From: Oscillospiraceae bacterium
GTDB lineage: Bacteria > Bacillota > Clostridia > Oscillospirales > Acutalibacteraceae
DNA length: 64,000 bases
NCBI GenBank assembly: GCA_015065845.1
Contig: SVPQ01000009.1
Span: 1-64,000 of the forward strand
Direction: 5' to 3'
Made by a program: the position numbers and the translations under genes
The notes under the pieces: model-generated
The model's database searches: none
Told to the model about the DNA's origin: nothing
The model's input: only the letters and a program-made list of their open reading frames with translations
Part shown: positions 16,592-24,602 of the stretch, piece after piece
Layout: the number at the start of each line of letters is the position of its first letter
How positions within the stretch are numbered: the first letter of the stretch is position 1

Positions 16592-18099
16592 TCTGTCACC
16601 TTCTCTTTAAAGTTGTCAAAGATTTCAGGACCATAAACATTGTCTTCACCTTCACGGTCCCAAACCTGTGCAAAGAATGGGTTAATTCTTGCTTCTTCGT
16701 CATATTTCCAAGGCCATGGAAGCTCTGCAGGACACCAGTGACCACCTTTGAGAACAAGGTTTGGTGACATTTCGAACTCATTACCTCTTGCACTTACCCA
16801 TTTTACAGGTGTATACATATCAACTATTTCAGTTGCAAGACATTTACCGCCACGGAATTCTGCCGCTTTCTGAAGGTCTTCGAGAGTGAGAGAATCAAAT
16901 GGTTTTGTTTCATCATAACCGTGGTCAAGAACTTTAACATCAGGAGCAGTTGTCTGTTTTGCAGGGATAATAATCTCAAAATCATCCCAGCTTCTTGGAA
17001 GTTTTTCATATTCTTCCATACTGCCGTAGTATGCTTTCATTCTTACATCAACTTTGTTTTCTGCCCACCAGAGTGTACCATACTCAGGAGTTTCAGCAAT
17101 CTTTTTCATCCAGAGTTTCTTGAGAATTGGCGCAAATGGTTTTGCAAGGAATGCGAGTTTATAATAACCCTCAACTTTATCCATCATACTCTTGAAGTAC
17201 TGTTTAACAGGAATATTAGCACGGAAGTGGCAATATTTTTCAAGTTCGTCACCATCATAGTACCATTGACCGTGGAAGTTACGGGTTGTAAACCAGTGTG
17301 GATCAAAGAGTTTTTTAGGTGAACCAAGACCTAATGTACCAAGAAGAAGGTCTTCAAATTCATAGTTTGTAATTCTGTATTCTTCACCTGAACCGATGTT
17401 ATAGAATCTTCTCCAGAATTCTTCAGGAATATCGTCACCGCAAACATTTGCGAGAAGTCTGCCTGAATCTTCAACAGTAGCCCACTCGAGCATACCATTG
17501 ATTGGAACATGATACATAATAGGTTCAAGATTTTTAAGAATTGCAGGGTAAAGAATACCTGACTGACGGAGAGATACCCAGTGTTTGAGACCAGACTCAG
17601 CAAAAACTGCTTCTGCTTTTATTTTACTGATAGCGTAGTGATCATAAACACTCACTTTAAGAGGGTCACCTGTTCTGCCCCAATGAATAGGAGCATTTCT
17701 GTCACCGGTTTCAGCAACAGTACCTATGTAAACAACCTTAATATCATCTGCATTAGGTTGTGCTTTAACAGCATTTACAATATTCTGTGCAGCAGTAACA
17801 TTTGTCTTTTGTGTTTTTACAGGATAATAGTCAGCAGCCGGTGACACCATACCACCAACATGAAGAACATAGTCTGCACCTGTAACGCATTTTAAAACAT
17901 CTTCGTAATTTGTAAGGTCGCCCCATACAAGTTTAACAGATGGGTCATTTTCGTAAGGTTTAAATTTATCCTTATTTTTCTGACTGCCTCTGTTGAGAAC
18001 AACGATGTCATATTGGTCTTTTTTAGCATAAAGCTCGTTAAAGCCTGCCCAGCCCATTGTACCTGATGAACCTGTTAAGAATACGGTTTTTTTAGCCAT
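16588..18099 (-). CDS. Extended SDR, NAD-dependent epimerase/dehydratase family
   Basis: 503 residues from the ATG at 18097-18099, with GGAGGG 7 bases upstream. The N-terminal MAKKTVFLTGSSGTMG carries the nucleotide-binding TGxxGxxG, and YAISK (about residue 158) supplies the YxxxK catalytic pair. The usual SDR length is about 310-350, so there is an extra C-terminal region of about 170 residues (from about 330), rich in Trp and Pro, that I do not recognise. It is first in a coupled two-gene unit with the YxxxR paralogue at 15572-16591, perhaps forming a heteromer or consecutive steps. Substrate unknown. Confidence 0.85.
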   Translation of the reverse strand: MAKKTVFLTGSSGTMGWAGFNELYAKKDQYDIVVLNRGSQKNKDKFKPYENDPSVKLVWGDLTNYEDVLKCVTGADYVLHVGGMVSPAADYYPVKTQKTNVTAAQNIVNAVKAQPNADDIKVVYIGTVAETGDRNAPIHWGRTGDPLKVSVYDHYAISKIKAEAVFAESGLKHWVSLRQSGILYPAILKNLEPIMYHVPINGMLEWATVEDSGRLLANVCGDDIPEEFWRRFYNIGSGEEYRITNYEFEDLLLGTLGLGSPKKLFDPHWFTTRNFHGQWYYDGDELEKYCHFRANIPVKQYFKSMMDKVEGYYKLAFLAKPFAPILKKLWMKKIAETPEYGTLWWAENKVDVRMKAYYGSMEEYEKLPRSWDDFEIIIPAKQTTAPDVKVLDHGYDETKPFDSLTLEDLQKAAEFRGGKCLATEIVDMYTPVKWVSARGNEFEMSPNLVLKGGHWCPAELPWPWKYDEEARINPFFAQVWDREGEDNVYGPEIFDNFKEKVTE

Positions 18100-18149
18100 A
18101 AACAATCCCTCCGAAATCAAAAATTTCTTGTTATAAAATTAACACTTTA

Positions 18150-18179
18150 ATTATACTATTTTATTGTAATATTTGTCAA
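18150..18179 (-). promoter_or_regulatory. Promoter of the SDR pair
   Basis: On the minus strand TTGACA (18174-18179) and TATAAT (18150-18155) with an 18-base spacer. Repeat element B begins directly upstream of the -35 box. Confidence 0.75.
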
Positions 18180-18180
18180 T

Positions 18181-18556
18181 AGTTTGTTGGTTGTTAGTGT
18201 GGCTAGTGTGGCTAGTGTGGCTAGTTGTCAGTGGTCAGTTGTCAGTGATTAGATAAAGAATAACAAAGCAGTGCTGAATGCTGAATGCTGAGTGCTGAGT
18301 TTCGGGACCTGCGGTCGGCAATTATATTAGTCATTGGTCGTTAGTCGTTAGTGATTAGAAAAAACTACACTCTATCACAAATCACAAATGATAGAATGTA
18401 GTTATTATTATTGATATTTAATTATAATCAAACGCGTAGCATTTCCTTAACTCAGCACTCAGCATTCAGCACTCAGCACTTTAAAAGGCTCAGCATTCTG
18501 CACTCTGCCTTCTGCATTCTTATAATTCCGAATTACGCATTACGCATTCCGAATTA
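18181..18556. repeat. Repeat element B: nested heptad arrays as inverted termini
   Basis: Inner termini are 32 bases each, at 18270-18301 (AGTGCTGAATGCTGAATGCT...) and 18449-18480, inverted and identical at 31 of 32 positions; both are made of 7-nt units (GCTGAAT, GCTGAGT). Outside on the left are tandem units (AGTGTGGCT three times, then GTCAGTG-like heptads). On the right are CTGC-type heptads, then AATTCCGAATTACGCATTAC and CCGAATTA. Inside are GGGACCTGCGGTCGGCAATT (a module found inverted in element D), more heptads (TCGTTAG), and a 14-bp hairpin at 18364-18402 with TCTATCA and TGATAGA arms. The right edge contains the TAA stop codon (18554-18556) of the pilin-like gene. Confidence 0.8.
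18364..18402 (-). terminator. Hairpin core of element B
   Basis: ACTACACTCTATCA and TGATAGAATGTAGT pair at 13 of 14 positions around an 11-base loop. An A-rich run on the left gives a U tract on the minus strand, so it may terminate the pilin-like transcript. Confidence 0.6.
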
Positions 18557-19003
18557 ATCCTCTTCTTCAACAAGAACGTGTTTTTCGCCACCATTTGTAC
18601 ATTTCGCGGTTGCGTAAGAGTCGATTGAGCCATCTTTAAGAGATATTGTTAAAACCAATTCGCCACCTTCAACAGGGCAACACGGCACAACATTAAAAAG
18701 GTTTACTATTCTTTTATAAAAACCTTCACTTATACCTGTATGTGCGGAAATGTAACCCTGAACATCATCATTGGTAGAAAATGTTACTGTACCGACTTCA
18801 TTCTGAACACCATATAAATTTATATGATTATTAACTGAAGTTATAAGAGTTCTCTGGTTATCAATACAGGTCTTAGCTCTTGCATTATCTGCAATGCCAT
18901 TGTAAATAGGCACAGCAACTGCAACTAAAATAGCCATTATAACAACAACTATCATAAGTTCAACAAGCGAGAAACCCTTTTTTGTTTTTAAAAAACGAAA
19001 CAT
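18554..19003 (-). CDS. Type IV pilin-like protein (prepilin N-terminus)
   Basis: 149 residues. KTKKG/FSLVELMIVVVIMAILVAVAVPIY is the classic prepilin leader, with cleavage after Gly and Glu at +5, followed by the hydrophobic helix. The globular part has Cys in KTCIDNQRT, PCCP and AKC, likely forming disulfides. It is paralogous to the gene at 19166-19639, with the same NAR(A/T)KTC.DNQRT region. AGGAGC stands before the ATG. No peptidase, ATPase or platform gene is nearby, so it must use pilus or pseudopilus machinery encoded elsewhere. Its stop codon lies in repeat element B. Confidence 0.88.
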   Translation of the reverse strand: MFRFLKTKKGFSLVELMIVVVIMAILVAVAVPIYNGIADNARAKTCIDNQRTLITSVNNHINLYGVQNEVGTVTFSTNDDVQGYISAHTGISEGFYKRIVNLFNVVPCCPVEGGELVLTISLKDGSIDSYATAKCTNGGEKHVLVEEED

Positions 19004-19053
19004 TTCTATCAGCTCCTATAAAAGCGAGAATTTTTCGAAACTCTCCATAACAT

Positions 19054-19082
19054 AGTGTAGCACAACAGGTAAAATTTGTAAA
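19054..19082 (-). promoter_or_regulatory. Promoter of the downstream pilin-like gene
   Basis: On the minus strand TTTACA (19077-19082) and TACACT (19054-19059) with a 17-base spacer. With the terminator at 19119-19144 this makes the two pilin genes separate units. Confidence 0.6.
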
Positions 19083-19118
19083 TAGAAAAAAGAAAATATT
19101 TTTTATAAAAAAAGAAAA

Positions 19119-19144
19119 AGTGCGGAACCTTTCGGAACCGCACT
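19119..19144 (-). terminator. Intrinsic terminator of the upstream pilin-like gene
   Basis: AGTGCGG and CCGCACT arms with a short internal loop, followed on the minus strand by U5-C-U7. Confidence 0.85.
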
Positions 19145-19165
19145 CTGTAAAACCTAAACTGTTAA

Positions 19166-19639
19166 TTAAGCTTCAGCTGAATTAAGTTCGTGACCATCTG
19201 TATTGCAATCTGTTACAACTTTTGATGCTGCATCTTCTGTATTTGGGTTAACTACAACCTTGATCCATGAACTCTCAGTTGGGCAGTATGGAACTGTCTG
19301 GAAAACAGCATTAAGCATAGTTGAAGTAACTTTTACACCAGATGTAGGAACAGCATTTTGACCAGTACTATCGGTAGCATATTTACCACCTTCACCATCA
19401 GCTTCTGTAACAACATAGAATGTTTCTGCAGAATCAATTTGAACACCCTGCAACATAAGGTGATTACCAAGTGAATTGATAATTGTTCTTTGGTTGTCAA
19501 GACAAGTCTTTGTTCTAGCGTTAGCTGTAACTGAATTGTAAATCGGCACAGCAACTGCAACGAGGATAGCCATGATAACAACAACGATCATAAGTTCTAC
19601 GAGTGAGAAACCTTTTTTGCTCTTCATAAATTTAAACAT
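19166..19639 (-). CDS. Type IV pilin-like protein
   Basis: 157 residues, with prepilin leader KSKKG/FSLVELMIVVVIMAI and a conserved Glu at +5. After the hydrophobic helix comes TARTKTCLDNQRTIINSLGNH, nearly the same as in the neighbouring pilin, and then a variable globular head with Cys in PYCP and DC. The shared Cys pattern suggests the same fold. RBS AAAAGGAG precedes the ATG. It is followed by its own terminator, so the two pilins can be expressed at different levels. Major versus minor pilin status cannot be decided from the sequence. Confidence 0.88.
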   Translation of the reverse strand: MFKFMKSKKGFSLVELMIVVVIMAILVAVAVPIYNSVTANARTKTCLDNQRTIINSLGNHLMLQGVQIDSAETFYVVTEADGEGGKYATDSTGQNAVPTSGVKVTSTMLNAVFQTVPYCPTESSWIKVVVNPNTEDAASKVVTDCNTDGHELNSAEA

Positions 19640-19843
19640 TTACGAACAACTCCTTTTCTAAATAAAAATATTGTTTGTTTTCATTATATGTAAGGCAAAG
19701 CCAAACACACTCTGAATACGGGGTCTTTCCCCTTTTCAAGAAAGTGGGAATATTCCGTAACTTTCTTTAACTGTATAGTAACACATTATTTTCCATTTGT
19801 AAAGGGTTTTTTGAAAAAATTTTTATTTTTTCAAAAAACAGTG

Positions 19844-20353
19844 GCAAGTATGCAAGTATGCAAGTTGCAAGTATATTAGCAATTAGTTTATTTCCCTAAT
19901 TTAATTATCAATGCATTTAACATTTTACCAACTTCCGAGATTAAATCGAATGCTTTTTGAGTTTCATGTTCTGTTAAAAACTCTAACATTATACATATAT
20001 GTAATTGCGTTTCAAGTTCAAATTGTGAACCACGAGCTATATCTAAAAATCTTGCATATTCAACCTGAGATTTTCTACCATTTCCTTCTGCAATATTAGA
20101 TGGGATGGAAGTTGCCGCCCTTCTCATTTGGTCAGACAAAGAATAAGTTTCATCTTTAGGCAGTTTCTTTACAAGACTATAAATTTCTTTTACCAATTCC
20201 ATCGATTTTTGCCAAACTATTAACTCTTTATATATCATAATCTATTCTACCTCCACTTGCAACTTGCACACTTGCACACTTGCACACTTGCACACTTGCA
20301 TACTTGCACACTTGCACACTTGCATACTTGCACACTTGCACACTTGCACACTA
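19844..20353. mobile_element. Repeat element E: octad arrays flanking a four-helix-bundle gene
   Basis: Left terminus 19844-19874 reads GCAAGTAT, GCAAGTAT, GCAAGTT, GCAAGTAT. Right terminus 20255-20352 is the inverted version: one 7-nt unit ACTTGCA, then eleven 8-nt units ACTTGCAC or ACTTGCAT. Both ends carry the odd 7-nt unit at the same inner position, so they are true inverted termini and not chance repeats. The only gene inside is the four-helix-bundle CDS; its GGAGG site abuts the right array. The right edge overlaps the TAG stop codon of mutS2 (20351-20353). This resembles the layout of 23S rRNA intervening sequences, but here it is intergenic. Confidence 0.7.
19888..20238 (-). CDS. Four-helix-bundle protein (23S rRNA IVS / S23 family)
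   Basis: 116 residues. IYKELIVWQKSMELVKEIY, SDQMRRAATSIPSNIAEG and EYARFLDIARGSQFELETQL are hallmarks of the four-helix-bundle family encoded in 23S rRNA intervening sequences; related proteins serve as accessory factors (Avd) in diversity-generating retroelements. No reverse transcriptase or variable-repeat target is present here. The ATG has GGAGGT 10 bases upstream. The gene sits exactly between inverted octad arrays, so it is probably the cargo of a small element inserted after mutS2. A nucleic-acid-binding role is inferred from the family; precise function unknown. Confidence 0.85.
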   Translation of the reverse strand: MIYKELIVWQKSMELVKEIYSLVKKLPKDETYSLSDQMRRAATSIPSNIAEGNGRKSQVEYARFLDIARGSQFELETQLHICIMLEFLTEHETQKAFDLISEVGKMLNALIIKLGK

Positions 20354-22741
20354 CTTTATTTCTGCTATCGTCACCCCATTCTCACCCTCGCCGAAGGTGC
20401 CAAGGCGGGAGAAACGGACTCTTGGGTCTGATTTTAAGAATTTAGTTACAGCAGTTCTCAGAGCACCCGTGCCTTTACCGTGAATTATGGTACACTCGTT
20501 AAGCCCCGACATAATTATATCGTCTATAAATCTGTCAAGAACCAGAAGCGCTTCATCAACCATAAGACCTCTTAAATCGCAACGGTTATTAATTTCTTTA
20601 CTTGCTCTGCTTTCAATGGAATTTTTTCTGGTGGTACTTTTTGGTTTTTCTTTTTTCTTTTCTAAAAGTTTCAAAGAATTTTCGCTGACACGCATTTTTA
20701 ACATACCAGCTGCTATTTCTATATTACCCTTTTTATCTTTAAGTGCAGTAACTACTGCATTTTTGCCTATTGTCTTACAGAAAACATCATCACCAATTTC
20801 TAATTCTCGTGGTAAAACATAGTTTTCATCATCGTCAATGTCTGAGAGAACAGGATTCACTGCGTTATCAATTGCATTAAGGTGACTATTAACTGTTGAA
20901 CGCGCTTTTCTTAAAAGTTCCGCCGCATCTTTTGTGGATTTAGTTTCTTTTTTGAGTTTTTCTATTTCTGCTAAAAGTGAATTGGCTTCTCTTCTTGCCT
21001 GTTCAACAATTCTTAAAGACTCGCCTTTTGCGTTTTCAATTTCTTTATCTCTTCTTTGCTGTGCTTCATTAAGAATTGCCTTTGCCTTTTCGCGTTCTTC
21101 ATCTGCTAACGCTTTAATTCTTTCAGCTTCTTTCTTCTCCTTTTCCATTTCAAGACGACTTTCTTCAAGTCTATCAACAACATTCTCAAAACGAACACTT
21201 TCAGAAGAAACTAAATCTTTTGCTCTTTCTATAATATTACTTGCTATACCTAATCTTTCAGAAATTGCAAAAGCGTTTGAGCGTCCCGGAATACCAATTA
21301 AAAGACGGTAAGTAGGTCTTAATGAATTAACATCAAATTCACAGGAACCATTTTCAACTCTATCAGTTTCTAAAGCATAGGCTTTTAACTCTGCGTAGTG
21401 AGTTGTTGCGGCAATTTTTGCACCCTGTAAATGCAACTGCTCTAAAATTGCCATAGCAAGTGCCGCACCTTCAACAGGGTCAGTACCTGCACCAAGTTCG
21501 TCTATTAAAACGAGTGAATTTTCATTTGCAGTTTTTAAGATATTTACAATATTCACCATGTGAGATGAAAAAGTTGAAAGTGACTGTTCAATACTTTGCT
21601 CGTCACCAATATCCGCTAAAATTTCATTGAATACAGAAATTTCACTTTCATCACCGCAAGGGAGCATAAGTCCGCACATTGCCATACTTGAAAGAAGTCC
21701 GAGTGTTTTTATAGCAACTGTTTTACCACCAGTATTAGGACCAGTAATAACAAGCGTGTCAAACTCTTTACCTAAACGAATATCAGTAGCAACTACGCTT
21801 TTCGGGTCAATTAACGGATGCCTTGCCTTGTTTAAATTTATAACACCTTTTGCGTTGAGTTTTGGCATAGTAGCATTCATTTTGTAGGCTAATTGTGCTT
21901 TACTGAAAATAACATTTATTTCAATTGCGCACTCGTAACTACCTTTAATTTCATCAAAGAAATTACCAGCAAGTGAAGAAAGTTCATAAAGAATTCTTTC
22001 AATCTCCTGTGTTTCTTTACCCTTTAACACGCGGATTTCGTTATTTGCTTCAACTACACCACTTGGTTCTACAAATACAGTAGCACCAGTCGAAGAAGTG
22101 TCGTGAACAAGACCTGAAACTGTCGCTCTGTGTTCACTTTTTACAGGCACTACATATCGTCCGTTTCGTTGGGTGATAATTGCATCTTGTAAAACATTCT
22201 TTAAATTTTGTGAGCGGATGATTTTTTCTAACTTTTCTCTTACCGCATTTTCCTGATTTTTTATTTTTCTTCTTATTGATGCTAGTTCAGGTGACGCGTT
22301 GTCACTCATTTCGTCTTCACTTAAAATTGCAGAAAAAATCTTTTCTTCCAAAAATTTATTTGGCATAAGTGAAGAAAAATAAATATCTATACTCAACGGG
22401 TCTTGTCCGCTACCGTCACGCCAATCGCGTAAATTTCTTACTGCTCTTACTGTGCTACCTATATCAAGTAATTCTTTCATAGTAAGCATAGCCCCTGCTT
22501 TAGCACGGGCGAGAGCATTACTCACATTTTTAAGTCCACCAAAAGATGGACCGCCGAATTTTGCTAATAATATGTAAGCATCTTCGGTCTTTTTTAATAA
22601 ATCGGCTACAAGTTGCAAATTACTTTCAGGTCGTAAATTTAAAATTGCTTCTTTTGCGTCATCATTACACGCTCTTTCTGCTACCATAGAAAGCACTTTA
22701 TCTAATTCAATAGCCTTTAAATGTCTGTTCATTTCGTTCAT
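20351..22741 (-). CDS. mutS2: Endonuclease MutS2
   Basis: 796 residues, the normal MutS2 length. There are an N-terminal coiled region, the ABC-type ATPase with Walker A TGPNTGGKT (about residue 333), LIDELGAGTDP as Walker B, a long coiled coil (about 510-640) and a C-terminal Smr nuclease domain with CDLRG and IHGKGTGALR. MutS2 suppresses homologous recombination and in some Firmicutes rescues collided ribosomes. It ends 9 bases short of the recO side and follows recO in the same direction. The stop TAG touches the octad array of element E, yet the C-terminus (GVTIAEIK) is complete. Confidence 0.95.
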   Translation of the reverse strand: MNEMNRHLKAIELDKVLSMVAERACNDDAKEAILNLRPESNLQLVADLLKKTEDAYILLAKFGGPSFGGLKNVSNALARAKAGAMLTMKELLDIGSTVRAVRNLRDWRDGSGQDPLSIDIYFSSLMPNKFLEEKIFSAILSEDEMSDNASPELASIRRKIKNQENAVREKLEKIIRSQNLKNVLQDAIITQRNGRYVVPVKSEHRATVSGLVHDTSSTGATVFVEPSGVVEANNEIRVLKGKETQEIERILYELSSLAGNFFDEIKGSYECAIEINVIFSKAQLAYKMNATMPKLNAKGVINLNKARHPLIDPKSVVATDIRLGKEFDTLVITGPNTGGKTVAIKTLGLLSSMAMCGLMLPCGDESEISVFNEILADIGDEQSIEQSLSTFSSHMVNIVNILKTANENSLVLIDELGAGTDPVEGAALAMAILEQLHLQGAKIAATTHYAELKAYALETDRVENGSCEFDVNSLRPTYRLLIGIPGRSNAFAISERLGIASNIIERAKDLVSSESVRFENVVDRLEESRLEMEKEKKEAERIKALADEEREKAKAILNEAQQRRDKEIENAKGESLRIVEQARREANSLLAEIEKLKKETKSTKDAAELLRKARSTVNSHLNAIDNAVNPVLSDIDDDENYVLPRELEIGDDVFCKTIGKNAVVTALKDKKGNIEIAAGMLKMRVSENSLKLLEKKKEKPKSTTRKNSIESRASKEINNRCDLRGLMVDEALLVLDRFIDDIIMSGLNECTIIHGKGTGALRTAVTKFLKSDPRVRFSRLGTFGEGENGVTIAEIK

Positions 22742-22750
22742 TTTGTAAAA

Positions 22751-23491
22751 TTAATCCTTTATAACATTATAAAAATCAAGTGTTTTAAATTTTCTTTGTG
22801 TTTTATTAAGAAGATAATCTTCTGTGAGATTTTCAAAAATTTTAATATTGTCATCTGAAACTGTGAATGAAAAAATTTTCTCAAAATCTGAAAGTGCTAC
22901 AAACCGCATTGCTTTTATTACTGATGATGGTACTTTTAAAACTGATTGCGGTGCACACTCTTCGCAATAAATTTTACCGCTTTCTTTGTCAAATCCCATA
23001 ACCGCAGTTTCATACTCACCACACCTATCACAACCTATAAGTTGTGGCATATAGCCTGAAAGTGTCATAAGTCTGAATTCTGTAACCGCCTTTATAAAAG
23101 ACGGTGTTTTTTTATCTGTTTTTAAAAGATACAAAGAATTGAGAAAAAGCCGGAGAATTTCCTCCGACTCGTAATCTTCTTCACAAAACTCGTAGGCTAA
23201 CTCACACAAATACTGTGCCAGTGCCATTTTAATTACATCGTTACGGAGTTCAAAAAACACTTCTTTTACTTCTGCTTCCTGAACTGAAAACGCATCTTTA
23301 GTTTTAGTAAATGTAAATTCGGAATATGTAAGAAGTGCAGTTGCCGAGAGTTTTTTGCTACTCGCCTTTTTAGCACCTCTGCAAAATGCTTTTATTAAGC
23401 CATTTTTTGCTGTAAGAACAGTTATTAAGCGATCATATTCACCTACGCTCTGTTCCCTTATTACTAACCCCGAAGCGCTGATTTTTATCAA
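22751..23491 (-). CDS. recO: DNA repair protein RecO
   Basis: 246 residues. The N-terminal OB fold (ISASGLVIREQSVGEYDRLI) is followed by a helical domain and a C4 zinc motif (CDRCG...CEEC, about 150-175). RecO works with RecF and RecR in loading RecA on gapped DNA. The start is a TTG with GGAG 10 bases upstream; the N-terminal alignment with RecO supports it. It begins inside the yqzL gene, overlapping by about 53 bases, which implies translational coupling. Order era-yqzL-recO matches other Firmicutes. Confidence 0.9.
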   Translation of the reverse strand: MIKISASGLVIREQSVGEYDRLITVLTAKNGLIKAFCRGAKKASSKKLSATALLTYSEFTFTKTKDAFSVQEAEVKEVFFELRNDVIKMALAQYLCELAYEFCEEDYESEEILRLFLNSLYLLKTDKKTPSFIKAVTEFRLMTLSGYMPQLIGCDRCGEYETAVMGFDKESGKIYCEECAPQSVLKVPSSVIKAMRFVALSDFEKIFSFTVSDDNIKIFENLTEDYLLNKTQRKFKTLDFYNVIKD

Positions 23492-23624
23492 TTTCAGTCA
23501 ACTCCATACAGTCATCTATTACTGACACTTCTGCTTCAAGACCATTTATATATTTACGGTACTCGAGATAGTCAGATACTTTGCCATTTTTTGCAAATTT
23601 ATCCCAAAGCATTTTACTTTCCAT
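23439..23624 (-). CDS. yqzL: YqzL-like small protein
   Basis: 61 residues from the ATG at 23622-23624, with GAAGGGA upstream. The sequence MLWDKFAKNGKVSDYLEYRKY resembles the short YqzL proteins (W..F..TG....YL.Y+) found between era and recO in Bacillus and many Clostridia. The C-terminal half overlaps the start of recO in another frame. Function is unknown. Identification rests on the short motif and exact synteny. Confidence 0.7.
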   Translation of the reverse strand: MESKMLWDKFAKNGKVSDYLEYRKYINGLEAEVSVIDDCMELTEIDKNQRFGVSNKGTERR

Positions 23625-23705
23625 AAAAACATATCCCTTCAAAAAGCTTTGATAATAGTTTATTCATCCGATATATTTTTATGTGCTTCTAGATTCTGGT
23701 ATTTT

Positions 23706-24602
23706 TTACTGGTCGAGCCCGAAGTTGTGTATTAAACCTTCTCTGTTGCGCCAACCTTCTTTAACTTTTACCCAGCACTGAAGATTCACTTTGCAATCAA
23801 AAAACTCTTCTAAATCTTTTCTTGCGCTTGTAGAAACTGCTTTAAGCATTGAGCCACCTTTACCGATAATTATACCTTTGTGGCTGTCTCTTTCACAGTA
23901 AATTACAGCTTCAATATCCATAATATCGCCTGTTTCGCGTTCTTTCATACTTTCAATAGAAACTGCAATACCGTGCGGAATTTCTTCATTTAATCTGTAA
24001 AGCAATTTTTCTCTTATCATTTCTGACGCTAAAACGCGTTCAGGCTGGTCTGTTAAAGTATCTTCAGGGAAGAAAAATTCTGACTCAACCGCTAATTTGT
24101 TTAGTTCTTCTTTTAACTCTTCTAACCCGTCGCCATTTTGTGCAGATACAGGAACAACCGCTGTAAAATCGCAGAGTTTTGAAAGTTCAAGTATTCTTTC
24201 CATAAGCTCTTCTTTTTTAGAAATCATATCTATTTTATTTATTGCGAGTATTACAGGAATTTTTTCTTTTTTCAGTCTTTCTAAAAGCTCAATTTCTGTA
24301 GGTCTTATTTCGCCTTTACTTTCAGTAACAAAAAGGCAAGAGTCAACACCTGAAATTGCATCATCTACAGATTTAATCATTTTTTCGCCTAGTTTTGTTT
24401 TAGGCTTATGAAAACCCGGTGTATCTGTGAAAACTAACTGAATATCATTTTCAGTTAAAACGCCCATAATTTTTGTTCTTGTTGTCTGTGGTCTTGATGA
24501 TACTATTGCAATCTTCTGACCTAATAATCTGTTTAAAATTGAAGATTTACCAACATTTGGTCTGCCGACAATGGCAATAAATGAAGTTTTTCTGTTACCC
24601 AT
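23706..24602 (-). CDS. era: GTPase Era
   Basis: 298 residues. G1 GRPNVGKSS (13-21), G3 DTPG, G4 NKID and a G5-like SAQNG define the GTPase. The C-terminal KH domain (IGKGGSMLKAVSTSARKDLE) binds the 3' end of 16S rRNA during 30S subunit maturation. The start overlaps the end of dgkA by 8 bases, so the two are coupled. Confidence 0.96.
   Translation of the reverse strand: MGNRKTSFIAIVGRPNVGKSSILNRLLGQKIAIVSSRPQTTRTKIMGVLTENDIQLVFTDTPGFHKPKTKLGEKMIKSVDDAISGVDSCLFVTESKGEIRPTEIELLERLKKEKIPVILAINKIDMISKKEELMERILELSKLCDFTAVVPVSAQNGDGLEELKEELNKLAVESEFFFPEDTLTDQPERVLASEMIREKLLYRLNEEIPHGIAVSIESMKERETGDIMDIEAVIYCERDSHKGIIIGKGGSMLKAVSTSARKDLEEFFDCKVNLQCWVKVKEGWRNREGLIHNFGLDQ

Noticed and set aside
19888-20238. 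Diversity-generating retroelement suggested by the Avd-like protein
   Set aside because: No reverse transcriptase, template repeat or variable repeat is found nearby; the same fold is common in stand-alone and IVS genes.
20255-20352. Short-period repeat that could be mistaken for a CRISPR array
   Set aside because: The units are 8 nt and contiguous, with no spacers and no cas genes. It is one terminus of repeat element E.
20257-20445. Open frame of HTCTLA-type peptide repeats
   Set aside because: Translation of the octad array followed by antisense mutS2; no RBS.
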